From Enterococcus casseliflavus NBRC 100478 (GTDB lineage: Bacteria > Bacillota > Bacilli > Lactobacillales > Enterococcaceae): a stretch of 64,000 nucleotides of DNA. Of the stretch, positions 18,159 to 27,724 are shown piece after piece. A program made the translations under genes and the position numbers. The number at the start of each line of letters is the position of its first letter. The first letter of the stretch is position 1. The notes beneath the pieces are model-generated. The model made no database searches. It was not told the DNA's origin and saw only the letters and a program-made list of their open reading frames with translations. The stretch covers positions 177,537-241,536 of the forward strand of contig NZ_BCPT01000003.1 of NCBI RefSeq assembly GCF_001544095.1, given 5' to 3'.

Positions 18159-18779
18159 ATGGAAGAAACAGCAAATAGTGGGTTGGTCAAGGGCTTTCGC
18201 TTGATTTGGGCGATCGTGAAGTTGAATTTGTTTTTCGTCGTATTGACATTGGCAGGTGGCGGAATCTTAGGGATCGGTCCAGCGTTTCATACCATTAGTA
18301 CCTTGATCCGTGAAGACGGACTAAATTATGAGCATCAAAGCTTTCGCAGCGCATGGCGCATTTGGCGCAGCGTCTTTGTCAAAGCCAATAAACAGTTTTA
18401 TCTTTTCTTCCTACTGACAGGTTTCTTAGTGTATAACTTGTATTTAGCTACCCAGATCCAAGGCTTGATTTGGCTGATGATCTCTTTTGTTTTAGTTGTC
18501 GTCAGCGGATTGAGTATCTTACTGTACTTACTAAGTGTGGTTTTTGACACATCCTATGAGATTTCCCTGTGGAATAACCTGAAATTGTCCTTCGTGTGTC
18601 TGTTTCTTCATATGGCGACCTTTCTAAAATTGTTAGTGGGGATTGCCAGTATTTTCGCTTTTACTTGGATGATGAAAGGGCTCTTGCTCTTTGGAACCTT
18701 CAGTCTATTGATTTTGTGGTGCCACGTGGCGATCAGTCAGGAAAAAACCGTCATTGATCGGGACTTGGCACATGACTAA
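18159..18779 (+). CDS. YesL/DUF624 family membrane protein
   Basis: 206 residues with about five hydrophobic segments. The N-terminal GLVKGFRLIWAIVKLNLFF and the following GGGILGIGPAFHTI are typical of DUF624 (YesL). These proteins are regularly encoded with LplABC-type importers and YesMN two-component systems, as here; their role is not established. AAGGGAGG precedes ATG 18159. The end overlaps the histidine kinase start by 8 bases, implying coupled translation. Confidence 0.85.
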   Translation: MEETANSGLVKGFRLIWAIVKLNLFFVVLTLAGGGILGIGPAFHTISTLIREDGLNYEHQSFRSAWRIWRSVFVKANKQFYLFFLLTGFLVYNLYLATQIQGLIWLMISFVLVVVSGLSILLYLLSVVFDTSYEISLWNNLKLSFVCLFLHMATFLKLLVGIASIFAFTWMMKGLLLFGTFSLLILWCHVAISQEKTVIDRDLAHD

Positions 18780-20520
18780 GCAGCGCTTTCGTTTGTTTAA
18801 ACATGACTTTTTGATCAATCAGTTGATGCAGTTGTATAGCGTCCTTTTGGTGATCATCTCGATTATTATCATGCTGGTTCTGACGGCATATACTGGGGCA
18901 GACCGCTTCAATAGCAGCGAACGCCTCGTGGAAGCAACCAGTATGCAGCTGGATGCATACGTGCAGGATCAAAACGCGGTCGTCTCAGCGGTATTAGGCG
19001 AATTTACCAGTTCGGATACTGCTTTTGAATCGCTGCGCAATTATTTACAGCTTTCATTGCCAGACTATTTTTCCTATAGTAATGATATTTTTCGCCAGAC
19101 GGGACAAAGTGTGTATTTGCCAAACATCCTCTATCGCTTGATCCGTAATCATCCTAGTATCGAAGAGATCATTATTCAACTAGATGAAAGCAATGAGACA
19201 CTAGTGGCAACCCCAGATACCCCTTATGGAGAAAAACGCAGCGGCAAGCAGATCGATTTGAAAAATCGTCTGTTTTTTGTTCGTTCGATCGCCCAACCAA
19301 GTAATTATGCGCAACCGTTAGGGCAAGTCTACGTGATTTTTCACTCAGACGATGTCTTAGCCAATCGACAAGAAGACAACCAAGCGCATGGTATTAACAG
19401 TTTTTTGTATACCTCCAATGGTCAGCGACTATACAAGGATGCCGCGAACCTTAGCAAGCAGACCTTAGCGAAAATTGATCAGGCGGTGGCTCATGGAACT
19501 ATTCACGACACTCTGTCGAAAGACTTTTATATCAAAAAACAAACGACCGTCAGCGGAGAGTTGTCACTGATCTTGTTGTCAAAAGGTGTGATCTGGCGGG
19601 ATATTTTTTCTAGCGCCATTTGGATCTTTAGCTTTGGGATTGGGATTCTCTTATTGGTCCTATGGGTGCTCCATCGGACCTTCAAGCGCTATACCTCGCA
19701 AGTACAGCAGATCGTCTATGCGACGAAAGAAGTCAGTCAAGGGAATTTTGATAAGCGGATCGATACCGCCAATGTCCAACAAGAGCTGAAAGAAATCGCA
19801 GAAGCCATCAATCAAATGACTTACAGTATCAACGAGTATATCAAAGATATCTACACGTTAGAGATCAAGCAGCGAGACGCCGATATGCGGGCGCTGCAAG
19901 CACAGATCAATCCGCATTTTCTGTATAACACGTTAGAATACATTCGAATGTATGCCTTGAGTCGCAACCAAGAAGAGCTGGCGGATGTCGTCTATGCCTT
20001 TTCGGCACTGCTACGGAACAATACGACGCAAGAAAAGACGAAGACCTTAAAAGAAGAAATCGATTTTTGTGAAAAATATGTCTACTTGTTTCAGATGCGC
20101 TACCCAGATAAGATCGCCTATCATGTAACCATCGATTCGGCATTAGAACAGTTGGAATTGCCGAAGTTCACGCTGCAGCCGCTTGTCGAAAACTATTTTG
20201 TTCACGGCATCGATTATCAGCGCAATGATAATGCCATCAGTATCAAGGCTTATAAAGAAGTCGAACAGATCGTGATTGAGGTCAAAGACAACGGCAAAGG
20301 CGCAGATGCACAGCAGTTGGCGATGATCCAAGAAGAACTGCAAAATCAGCAGATCGGAGCCCAAACCTCGATCGGGATCAAAAATGTTCACGAACGGTTG
20401 CGGGGCATGTTCAACGGCGCCTATCAAATGGACGTTACGTCTCAGGCAGGTGCTGGGTTTACGGTCAAGATCCGCTTAGATGAGAAACGTTTGCAAAGGG
20501 GGCATGAGACAGATGTATAA
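18772..20520 (+). CDS. YesM-type sensor histidine kinase
   Basis: About 582 residues from ATG 18772 (the TTG at 18754 is less likely). A membrane segment near residue 15-40 and another near 280-305 flank an extracellular sensor region. A HAMP-like linker, the PF06580-type histidine box QAQINPHFLYNTLEYIRMYA and an ATPase domain (VKDNGKGAD, then GIGIKNVHERL) follow. It should sense an extracellular cue, probably oligosaccharide or loaded binding protein, and phosphorylate the adjacent YesN-like regulator. Context suggests it controls the mannoside importer. Confidence 0.92.
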   Translation: MTKQRFRLFKHDFLINQLMQLYSVLLVIISIIIMLVLTAYTGADRFNSSERLVEATSMQLDAYVQDQNAVVSAVLGEFTSSDTAFESLRNYLQLSLPDYFSYSNDIFRQTGQSVYLPNILYRLIRNHPSIEEIIIQLDESNETLVATPDTPYGEKRSGKQIDLKNRLFFVRSIAQPSNYAQPLGQVYVIFHSDDVLANRQEDNQAHGINSFLYTSNGQRLYKDAANLSKQTLAKIDQAVAHGTIHDTLSKDFYIKKQTTVSGELSLILLSKGVIWRDIFSSAIWIFSFGIGILLLVLWVLHRTFKRYTSQVQQIVYATKEVSQGNFDKRIDTANVQQELKEIAEAINQMTYSINEYIKDIYTLEIKQRDADMRALQAQINPHFLYNTLEYIRMYALSRNQEELADVVYAFSALLRNNTTQEKTKTLKEEIDFCEKYVYLFQMRYPDKIAYHVTIDSALEQLELPKFTLQPLVENYFVHGIDYQRNDNAISIKAYKEVEQIVIEVKDNGKGADAQQLAMIQEELQNQQIGAQTSIGIKNVHERLRGMFNGAYQMDVTSQAGAGFTVKIRLDEKRLQRGHETDV

Positions 20521-21997
20521 AGCAATGTTCGTTGATGATGAATACATGATCTTGCAGGGGCTGCAAATGATCTTGCCTTGGCAAGAACTGGGCTTTGAAG
20601 TGGTGCATACAGCGAAAAGTGCTAGTGAAGCCCTCGAGTACTTGCAAGAGCATTCCGTTGATTTGCTGATCACGGATATTCGGATGCCAGAAATGAACGG
20701 CATCGATATGATCCGCCAAGCACAAGCGTTTGGGAATCGATTTTTCTCGATCATTCTGTCAGGCTATCAGGAGTTTGCCTTTGTCAAACAAGGCATGGCG
20801 TTAGGTGTGCGTAATTATCTCGTCAAACCTGTTAACAAAGAAGAACTACGCAGCAGTGTACAAGCGATTGCAGCTGAGTTAGAGGAGCAGCAAAAACTGT
20901 TGGCAGAAAAAGAACTGTATCAAGAATCAAGCCTGCTGCTTTGGTTGAATGATGAATTGAACGAAAGCGAGTACCTCCATTTGCTGGCGCAACAGCGGGT
21001 GCCACTAGCAGCACCCTTTACCGTTTTGCAGTTCAATGGGACTGCTGAGATCTTACAAAAAATCACGACGTTTTTTCAGCAACACGATCAGCCATTGATC
21101 TTACCAGGGCGATTAGATGAAAACCAAGTGATCATTACTGCTGCTGGACCAAGGCAGCAAATCAACGCTGACCTAAAAGCACTGGCACAGCAGCTCAATA
21201 GTACAGACTGGCAGTTGATCATGAGCGAAACCATCAACGAGTGGGAGAATTTGTATAAAGCCTATGAAAAAATCAAACAGGTTCAGTCACTGCAAGCCTT
21301 CTACCCAGATCTGTTCTTACAAGAACAGACGATCCACGTGGATATTTTAGAGCGAAACGAAGAACTTCCGTTTCTGTCTTTTAACAAAGCACTGACCATC
21401 GGGGATGTCAAAACGATCCAAAATGAGTTGGATAAAATGTTCGCTATTTTGGAACAAACCCAAGCAGACCCTGAGCATGTTCGCTATGTTTCGTTCTTGT
21501 TGTTCAATGATATTTATCGGCAGCTGCCAGTACTTTCCCATGAAAACCATGAGCAGATTTTGGCACGGATTCGTGAGTCTAATACACTGGCAGATTTGCG
21601 GCAGCTCTTTGATGATGTGCTGGAGCTGGCGAAATCGCAGCCGCCGCAAAAACGCTATTCGGAGATCGTTCAAAAGACGATCCAACTGATCGAAGAAGGC
21701 TATACCCATGATTTGACGGTCAAATCAGCGGCAGAAGAACTGCATGTCAGCGTCGTTTATTTGGGTCAGCTCTTTAAGAAAGAAACGGAAATGAGCTTTA
21801 ATCAGTACGTCAATCTGGTGCGGATCAAGCAAGCCCAGCAGCTGCTGCTTCATTCGAAAGCCACGATCAGTGAGATCGGCGATCGTATTGGTTACAACAA
21901 TACCAACTATTTTTCCAAAATGTTTAAGAAATTGAATGGTCTGACCCCCAAAGAGTTTCGCGATACCTATGAACAGCATTATGAATCCCTTGATTGA
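20513..21997 (+). CDS. YesN-type response regulator with AraC output domain
   Basis: About 494 residues. The receiver domain at the N-terminus shows FVDDEYM and the phospho-acceptor loop LLITDIRMPEMNG. After a long linker the C-terminal 100 residues hold two AraC helix-turn-helices (LTVKSAAEELHVSVVYLGQLF and ISEIGDRIGYNNTNYFSKMF). ATG 20513 sits 10 bases from AAAGGGGG and overlaps the kinase stop; ATG 20504 is too close to that site. Likely activator of the transporter operon. A short weak hairpin (AGATTT/AAATCT, 22002-22022) may end the transcript. Confidence 0.92.
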   Translation: MYKAMFVDDEYMILQGLQMILPWQELGFEVVHTAKSASEALEYLQEHSVDLLITDIRMPEMNGIDMIRQAQAFGNRFFSIILSGYQEFAFVKQGMALGVRNYLVKPVNKEELRSSVQAIAAELEEQQKLLAEKELYQESSLLLWLNDELNESEYLHLLAQQRVPLAAPFTVLQFNGTAEILQKITTFFQQHDQPLILPGRLDENQVIITAAGPRQQINADLKALAQQLNSTDWQLIMSETINEWENLYKAYEKIKQVQSLQAFYPDLFLQEQTIHVDILERNEELPFLSFNKALTIGDVKTIQNELDKMFAILEQTQADPEHVRYVSFLLFNDIYRQLPVLSHENHEQILARIRESNTLADLRQLFDDVLELAKSQPPQKRYSEIVQKTIQLIEEGYTHDLTVKSAAEELHVSVVYLGQLFKKETEMSFNQYVNLVRIKQAQQLLLHSKATISEIGDRIGYNNTNYFSKMFKKLNGLTPKEFRDTYEQHYESLD

Positions 21998-22104
21998 ATT
22001 TAGATTTCTTCAAAAAAAATCTCGTTTTTGTGATTAAATGATAGTAATTGTGATGCTTTCACGGTAAACTAAGAGAGGAAAAATAAAGAAGAGAGCGTGA
22101 TGTT

Positions 22105-22704
22105 GTGAAAGAAACCAAAAAATTTGCACAAGTTTTGATAGGTACCGGGCTGATTGCGTTGGCCATTTCCTTATTGATCACCGCCCATCAAGGTTATGAT
22201 ACGATCAGTACGTTTTTACTAGGAATTTTGAATTTTGTTGATGTCCCTTTTTGGATTGCCAGTTTGTGTTTTAATATTATTGTTTTGTTGATCGTTGCAG
22301 TCTTTGATCGTGCCGAATTAGGCATTGGCAGTTTTATCAACGGGATCGGCTTAGGCCTGTTGATTGGGATCTTTGAACCAGTGATGGACAAAGTATCGAT
22401 TCATTTGCCTTTCTACCCGTGGATCGCTATTTTCGCAGCACCGATCTTATTTGGGATCGGCGCTGGTATCTACGTTTCTTCCAACAAAGGATCAGCGGCG
22501 TTAGAAGCCTTGACTGCCTTGATCTACAAACGAAGCAAATTGACGCAAAAAACGATCCGTATCGGATTGGATGCAGCCATGGTCTTGATCGGTTTTGCGT
22601 TAGGCGCCAGTGTTGGGTTAGGTACTCTCTTGTGTATCGTCTTTATTGGCCCAATCTTTGAAGCCACCATGAAAACCATCGCTGCTCGGAAGAAAAACGC
22701 CTAG
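22105..22704 (+). CDS. YczE/YyaS-type membrane protein
   Basis: 199 residues, about five to six membrane helices. The pattern GTGLIALAISLLITAHQGYDTISTFLLGI at the N-terminus and the later GIGAGIYVSSNKGSAALEAL are typical of the YczE/YitT-like integral membrane family, whose function is poorly known. The GTG start at 22105 follows a weak AGAGAG site. It stands alone between the YesN-like gene and a terminator at 22722-22751, so it is not clearly part of the sugar island. Confidence 0.8.
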   Translation: MKETKKFAQVLIGTGLIALAISLLITAHQGYDTISTFLLGILNFVDVPFWIASLCFNIIVLLIVAVFDRAELGIGSFINGIGLGLLIGIFEPVMDKVSIHLPFYPWIAIFAAPILFGIGAGIYVSSNKGSAALEALTALIYKRSKLTQKTIRIGLDAAMVLIGFALGASVGLGTLLCIVFIGPIFEATMKTIAARKKNA

Positions 22705-22721
22705 CCTTGAGAATAAGTCGG

Positions 22722-22751
22722 AAAAAGCTGTCTGTGAGGACAGCTTTTTTG
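22722..22751. terminator. Terminator after the YczE-like gene
   Basis: AAAAAGCTGTC, five-base loop, GGACAGCTTTTTTG; symmetrical A and T runs allow action in both directions. Confidence 0.85.
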
Positions 22752-22892
22752 CTGCTTCCATTTAAGGGAATTATCTGAGGGAAGAAAAATCCTGATTTCC
22801 TTAAGATTCTCTGGGTAAAAAAAGTGTTTTCTCCATGGTTACTGTCTTATTGGACTTGGTATACTGATAAGACGAGTAAAGGAGAAGTGAAA

Positions 22893-24113
22893 ATGAAAAG
22901 TTATCGTTCGACGATTGCGGCTTGCTTTGTAGGGTACATCGTTCAAGCCGTCATCAATAATTTTGCCCCCTTATTATTTTTGACCTTTCAAAGCCAATAC
23001 CAGCTACCGATCAGCCAGATTACTTTGCTGGTTAGTTTTAACTTTTTGACCCAGTTAGCCGTCGATTTTGCAGCAATCTTTTTTGTAGACCGCATCGGCT
23101 ATCGAGTGTCGATCGTAGCCGCGCATTTTTTTGCAGCGATCGGCTTGATTGGTCTAGCCGTTTTTCCCTTATGGTTTCCGACCCCGTTTAGCGGATTGTT
23201 AGCAGCGGTTTTGTTGTATGCCATTGGCGGTGGCTTGCTGGAAGTCTTAGTCAGTCCCATCGTTGAAGCCTGTCCAACGGAACATAAGGAAAAAACGATG
23301 AGCATGCTGCACTCGTTTTATTGCTGGGGGTACGTGGGGGTCGTTTTGTTCTCAACGGCGTTCTTCATGGTGTTCGGTATTCAACAGTGGCCGATTTTGG
23401 CGATCATCTGGGCGCTGATCCCGTTGGTCAATTTGTTTTTCTTCACCAAAGTCCCGTTGGCGCCAATCGTTGCCGAAGGAGAACGAGGGTTGACCACTCG
23501 GCAGCTCTTTTCCTTGAAAAGCTTTTGGCTGTTTCTGGTGATGATGGTCTGTGCTGGAGCCAGCGAACAAGCAGTCAGCCAATGGGCATCGACCTTTGCC
23601 GAACAGGGCTTAGGCGTTAGTAAGACGCTAGGCGATTTAGCAGGGCCAATGGTTTTTGCCTTGATGATGGGGATCTCCCGCTTGCTTTACGGCAAGTTCG
23701 GGGAACGCATCGATTTGAAACGCTTTATGTTTTTGAGTGTTTTGCTTTGCCTACTGGCGTATATGATGATCGGCTTTGCTTCATTGCCATTGATCGGGTT
23801 CCTTGGCTGCGGCTTAAGCGGTTTTGCCGTAGGGATCATGTGGCCAGGGGTCTTTAGTCTTTCTGCGCAATACATTCGCAACGGCGGAACGGCGCTATTT
23901 GCTTATTTGGCATTAGCAGGAGATTTAGGGTGTTCAATCGGACCCGCTGTCGTCGGCAGTATCGTCGAATGGACGGGACAACAGCTGCAGGTTGGGATTC
24001 TAGGGGCGATCGTTTTCCCGATCATCTTGCTGGCAGGAATTTATTTGGTTCAACAAATGCACAAAAAACGACAGCTTCCGTTGCTGGTTTTTCAAGAATC
24101 CACAAAAGAATAA
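22893..24113 (+). CDS. MFS transporter
   Basis: 406 residues from ATG 22893, which has AAAGGAG 8 bases upstream; the open frame extends 23 codons further left without a ribosome site. Twelve hydrophobic segments and the loop-2 motif FFVDRIGYRVSI (a form of GxxxDRxGR) place it in the major facilitator superfamily, nearest in look to the FHS/sugar-like group. Substrate not identifiable from sequence. Monocistronic, flanked by terminators. Confidence 0.85.
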   Translation: MKSYRSTIAACFVGYIVQAVINNFAPLLFLTFQSQYQLPISQITLLVSFNFLTQLAVDFAAIFFVDRIGYRVSIVAAHFFAAIGLIGLAVFPLWFPTPFSGLLAAVLLYAIGGGLLEVLVSPIVEACPTEHKEKTMSMLHSFYCWGYVGVVLFSTAFFMVFGIQQWPILAIIWALIPLVNLFFFTKVPLAPIVAEGERGLTTRQLFSLKSFWLFLVMMVCAGASEQAVSQWASTFAEQGLGVSKTLGDLAGPMVFALMMGISRLLYGKFGERIDLKRFMFLSVLLCLLAYMMIGFASLPLIGFLGCGLSGFAVGIMWPGVFSLSAQYIRNGGTALFAYLALAGDLGCSIGPAVVGSIVEWTGQQLQVGILGAIVFPIILLAGIYLVQQMHKKRQLPLLVFQESTKE

Positions 24114-24125
24114 AAAAATTTTGGA

Positions 24126-24158
24126 GCAAATGCCGTCTTTTCATGGTATTTGCTTTTT
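24126..24158 (+). terminator. Terminator after the MFS gene
   Basis: GCAAATGCC / GGTATTTGC hairpin with one G-U pair and a 10-base loop, followed by TTTTTG. Confidence 0.75.
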
Positions 24159-24236
24159 GTTTTCTGAAATTCCTCTAGTCAAGATAGTTTCTATCCGCTA
24201 TACTTTGACTTATTCATTTAAAAAGGAAGTGATGTT

Positions 24237-25568
24237 GTGAAAAGTCAATTGAAAAAAGAAATCAGTTTTTTTGGGGCATTATCGACAGTAATGGGAACGG
24301 TGATCGGCGCCGGCGTGTTTTTCAAAGCAGCGGCTGTGGTCCAGCAGACCCAATCCACCGGTTTGACCTTGTTGGTCTGGCTGCTTGCCGGCTTTCTAAC
24401 GATTTGCGGCGGTTTGACGGTGGCGGAGTTAGCGACGGCGATTCCTGAGACTGGCGGACCCATTCGATATATTGAAAGAATTTATGGGAAATTACCCTCC
24501 TTTTTATTAGGCTGGGCACAAAGTATCATTTACTTTCCAGCAAACGTGGCGGCTTTAAGTATTATTTTTGCGACCCAGTGTTTGAACTTATTTCATCTAC
24601 CCAGCAATTATTTGCTTCCTTTATCGATTTTGACCGGAACGAGTGTGACCTTGATCAATCTTTTGGGAACAAAAGCCGCTGCTCAAGTCCAGTCCGTCAC
24701 GTTAGCAGTCAAGCTGATTCCGATTGCGGTGATCATCGTGGCGGGCCTGTTGACACCAGGGCAAGTATCGGTCTCATTGGTGGATTTTTCTTCCAATACT
24801 CAAGGATCGCTTGCAGCTGGCATCAGTAGTGCCCTCTTAGCAACCCTTTTTGCTTATGACGGCTGGATGGGAGTCGGTAATGTCGCTGGGGAAATGAAGC
24901 GACCCGAAAAAGATTTACCAAAAGCCATCATCTTTGGGTTGAGTTTTGTTACCTTGGTGTATGTGTTGATCAATGTTGCCTTTTTAAAAACATTGCCGAT
25001 CGATCAAATCGCTGGTAATTTGAACAGTGCCTCAGAAACTGCGATGGCCTTGTTTGGCAGCTTTGGCGGAAAACTGGTCACGATCGGTATCTTGATCTCT
25101 GTTTATGGCGCATTGAACGGCTATACAATGACTGGCTTGCGGGTCCCATATGCCATGGCGTTGGAAGATGAGATTCCTTTCAGCAAGACCTTTGCCACTT
25201 TAAGTAAAACCACCAATGCACCCTATGCGGCGGCTTTTTTACAATTAGGGATCGCATGTATCATGATGCTTTTAGGTACCTTTGATCTCTTGACCGATAT
25301 GCTGGTTTTTGTTATGTGGTTCTTTAGTGTATTATTGTTTGTAGGGGTTTTTCGTTTGCGAAAAACAGAACCGCAGATGAAGCGTCCGTATAAAGTTCCC
25401 TTCTATCCAATCATTCCCTTGATTGCGATCTTAGGTGGCTGTTTTATCTTGATCATGACCTTGATCACTGACACGTGGTTAGCAGTCGTGGGAATTGGCG
25501 TGACGTTACTAGGAATTCCCGTTTTTTATGGAAAAGCAAAAGGAAAAGCGAGAGGAGCGAAAGAATGA
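24237..25568 (+). CDS. APC-family amino acid permease
   Basis: 443 residues, about 12 membrane helices. The helix-1 signature GALSTVMGTVIGAGVFFKAAAV and the later FAYDGWMGVGNVAGEMKRPEKDLPKAI are those of LAT-type/APC amino acid transporters. GTG 24237 follows AGGAAG. The stop overlaps the start of the 2-hydroxyacid dehydrogenase gene (ATGA), so the two are co-transcribed; this suggests uptake of an amino acid whose keto acid is reduced by the partner enzyme. Substrate unknown. Confidence 0.88.
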   Translation: MKSQLKKEISFFGALSTVMGTVIGAGVFFKAAAVVQQTQSTGLTLLVWLLAGFLTICGGLTVAELATAIPETGGPIRYIERIYGKLPSFLLGWAQSIIYFPANVAALSIIFATQCLNLFHLPSNYLLPLSILTGTSVTLINLLGTKAAAQVQSVTLAVKLIPIAVIIVAGLLTPGQVSVSLVDFSSNTQGSLAAGISSALLATLFAYDGWMGVGNVAGEMKRPEKDLPKAIIFGLSFVTLVYVLINVAFLKTLPIDQIAGNLNSASETAMALFGSFGGKLVTIGILISVYGALNGYTMTGLRVPYAMALEDEIPFSKTFATLSKTTNAPYAAAFLQLGIACIMMLLGTFDLLTDMLVFVMWFFSVLLFVGVFRLRKTEPQMKRPYKVPFYPIIPLIAILGGCFILIMTLITDTWLAVVGIGVTLLGIPVFYGKAKGKARGAKE

Positions 25569-26524
25569 AGATCGTTGTACTTGATGGCTATGCGTTGAAT
25601 CCAGGAGATTTGTCTTGGCACGGGTTTGAAGAATTAGGAGAGGTGACGGTGTATGATCGTACCTCGTATACAGATAAACAAGAAATTATTGAGCGAATCG
25701 GCGATGCCGAAGCAATTTTGACAAATAAAACACCGATCACCGCAGATGTGCTTAAAGCATGTCCGCAATTGACCTACATTGGGGTCTTGGCAACTGGATA
25801 CAATGTCGTTGATTTGGCAGCAGCGAAGGAACAGGGAATCACCGTGACCAATATTCCTAGCTACAGTACCAATGCAGTGGCACAAGCGACCTTTGCTTTG
25901 CTGCTGGAAGTGACGAATCAAGTGGGACACCATAATCGTTCCGTGCATCAGGGCGACTGGCAAACCAGCAAAGATTTTTCTTATTGGCAGACACCATTGA
26001 TGGAATTGGCAGGCAAAACGATTGGGCTGATTGGATATGGTGCGATTGCTCAAGCAGTTGCCACGATCGCTCATGCGTTTCAGCTGAAGGTGATCTACTT
26101 TAATCATCGACCAAAACCAGCACAAGCAGATTGGGCAAAACAAGTTTCGCTGGCGGAATTGTATCAAGAAGCAGATATCATCAGCCTTCATGTTCCGCAG
26201 TTTCCTGAGACAGAAAAAATGATCGATCGCACCGCATTGGCACAAATGAAATCTTCTGCGATCCTGATCAATACCGCCCGTGGCGGCTTGATCGATGAAG
26301 GGGCAGTTGCTGAAGCGCTGCAAACTGGGCAGATCGCAGCCTTGGCGGCAGATGTCGTTTCAAAAGAACCGATCGAAGCTGACAATCCCTTATTACAGGC
26401 GCCAAATTGCTATTTGACACCGCATATCGCTTGGGCACCCGTCGAAACGCGGCGTCGTTTGATGGGGATTGCTGTGGCGAACTTAAGCGGCTTTAAAGCA
26501 GGTACACCGCAAAATGTCGTGTAA
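25565..26524 (+). CDS. D-2-hydroxyacid dehydrogenase (glycerate dehydrogenase-like)
   Basis: 319 residues from ATG 25565, overlapping the permease stop; the further-upstream frame lies inside the permease gene. The NAD-binding loop GLIGYGAIAQAVA and the catalytic Arg (NTARGGLIDE), Glu (SKEPIE) and His (LTPHIAWA) of the family are all present. It should reduce a 2-oxo acid such as hydroxypyruvate or glyoxylate with NAD(P)H in the cytoplasm. Exact substrate open. Confidence 0.9.
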   Translation: MKIVVLDGYALNPGDLSWHGFEELGEVTVYDRTSYTDKQEIIERIGDAEAILTNKTPITADVLKACPQLTYIGVLATGYNVVDLAAAKEQGITVTNIPSYSTNAVAQATFALLLEVTNQVGHHNRSVHQGDWQTSKDFSYWQTPLMELAGKTIGLIGYGAIAQAVATIAHAFQLKVIYFNHRPKPAQADWAKQVSLAELYQEADIISLHVPQFPETEKMIDRTALAQMKSSAILINTARGGLIDEGAVAEALQTGQIAALAADVVSKEPIEADNPLLQAPNCYLTPHIAWAPVETRRRLMGIAVANLSGFKAGTPQNVV

Positions 26525-26540
26525 GCAAAACGAGCAAGTA

Positions 26541-26670
26541 AAAGGACTTTGACAAAACAGGCGACTAGCAAAGCAGTTAGTCTCGCCGACACAGTAACCA
26601 TTTCGACCAGTCATCCAGCCTCACAAGGTGATTGGTCGTAGGACTGGTGATTTGTCTAAGTCTTTTTTTG
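26541..26670 (+). terminator. Branched RNA element ending in a terminator-like T-run
   Basis: The outer strands AAAGGACTTTGACAAA (26541-26556) and TTTGTCTAAGTCTTTTTTT (26651-26669) pair with a small bulge and a mismatch. Between them lie two further hairpins: GGCGACTAGC / GTTAGTCTCGCC (26560-26587) and CCAGTC / GGACTGG (26607-26646). The shape is a three-way junction closed by a T-run. It could be an elaborate terminator, a small RNA or a regulatory leader of the yibE-like pair; the sequence alone does not decide. Confidence 0.6.
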
Positions 26671-26692
26671 CTGAAAATGAAAGGAGACGGTC

Positions 26693-27724
26693 TTGAAAAA
26701 GTATTATTATCTAGCGGCCTTTGTTAGCGTGCTGGTCTTGAGCTGGCTGATCCAAACCCAAAGCAGCCGCTTTTATGCACAGCCGATCATAGAAGTACAA
26801 ACGGTTCAAGTCGCCGCCGACCAGCAGCAGATCCAAGGGATCGTTCGTAACGGAGAAGAAGCGGGGGTACTACGGACAGTCACTACGCAATACACCCCCA
26901 ACGGTGCGATTCATCCGTTGTATCATACCGGACAACAGCTGCTTTTGCAAAAAGAAGGGGATGGCTGGCAGGTACAAGCACAAAAACGGGATGGGTATCT
27001 CTTTTTCTTCCTTGCCTTATTTTTGATGGCAGTAGTCGCAATTGGTGGCAAAAAGGGCTTGCGGGCTTTACTTAGTATCTTTGTGAATACTTGCTTGCTG
27101 CTCCTTTTTCTTTGGTTTCACAAAAGCAACAGCTCCTTTTCATTGGTCTTTTTGATGATCGTTTTTACGATCGTCTCGTTGGTTTTGACGATGGGGATTT
27201 CCTATGGCTTTCGTACGATCGACAGCCGCAAAATCATTGCCTCGTTAGCCAGCGTCCTCTTGGCGTTTTTTCTCTGTCGGTTCGCCATGGATCTTTTGCA
27301 AGATCATGGGTTGCGCTATGAAGAAATGTCGTTTCTGACCCGTCCGTATCGCAGTGTCTATCTAGGGAGTCTGCTGATTGGCGCGATCGGTGCCAGCATG
27401 GACAATATTGTCATGCTGATTGCCAGTCTAGATGAGATCCAGCGCATCAATCCCCAGACTAGCCGCAAGGAACGATTAGCGATCGGTCGGTCCATCGCGC
27501 AAGATACGACTTCTTCGATGATCAATGTCTTGTTGTTTGCTTATTTAAGTGGGAGTATGCCAGCGCTATTGTTTTACCTAGCAAATGGCTGGCTGCTGTC
27601 GCAAGCATTGCCGATGCATCTTTCTTTAGAAATAGTGCGTACATTATGCGGCGGCTTTGCGCTGGTTTTATCGGTACCGTTGACGCTCCTTTGCTTTGAA
27701 CTACAAAGGAGGAAAGCAAAATGA
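26693..27724 (+). CDS. YibE/F-like membrane protein, first of a pair
   Basis: 343 residues. An N-terminal membrane anchor, an extracytoplasmic region of about 70 residues, then six to seven helices. The segment YLGSLLIGAIGASMDNIVMLIASLDEI and the following RSIAQDTTSSMINVLLFAYL are characteristic of the YibE/F family, whose transport substrate is unknown. AAAGGAG precedes the TTG-type start at 26693 (tcTTGaaaaag). Overlaps the next gene by 4 bases (ATGA). Confidence 0.85.
   Translation: MKKYYYLAAFVSVLVLSWLIQTQSSRFYAQPIIEVQTVQVAADQQQIQGIVRNGEEAGVLRTVTTQYTPNGAIHPLYHTGQQLLLQKEGDGWQVQAQKRDGYLFFFLALFLMAVVAIGGKKGLRALLSIFVNTCLLLLFLWFHKSNSSFSLVFLMIVFTIVSLVLTMGISYGFRTIDSRKIIASLASVLLAFFLCRFAMDLLQDHGLRYEEMSFLTRPYRSVYLGSLLIGAIGASMDNIVMLIASLDEIQRINPQTSRKERLAIGRSIAQDTTSSMINVLLFAYLSGSMPALLFYLANGWLLSQALPMHLSLEIVRTLCGGFALVLSVPLTLLCFELQRRKAK

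Noticed and set aside
25634..26323. 229-codon minus-strand frame
   Set aside because: Shadow of the 2-hydroxyacid dehydrogenase gene; Cys/His-rich nonsense composition.
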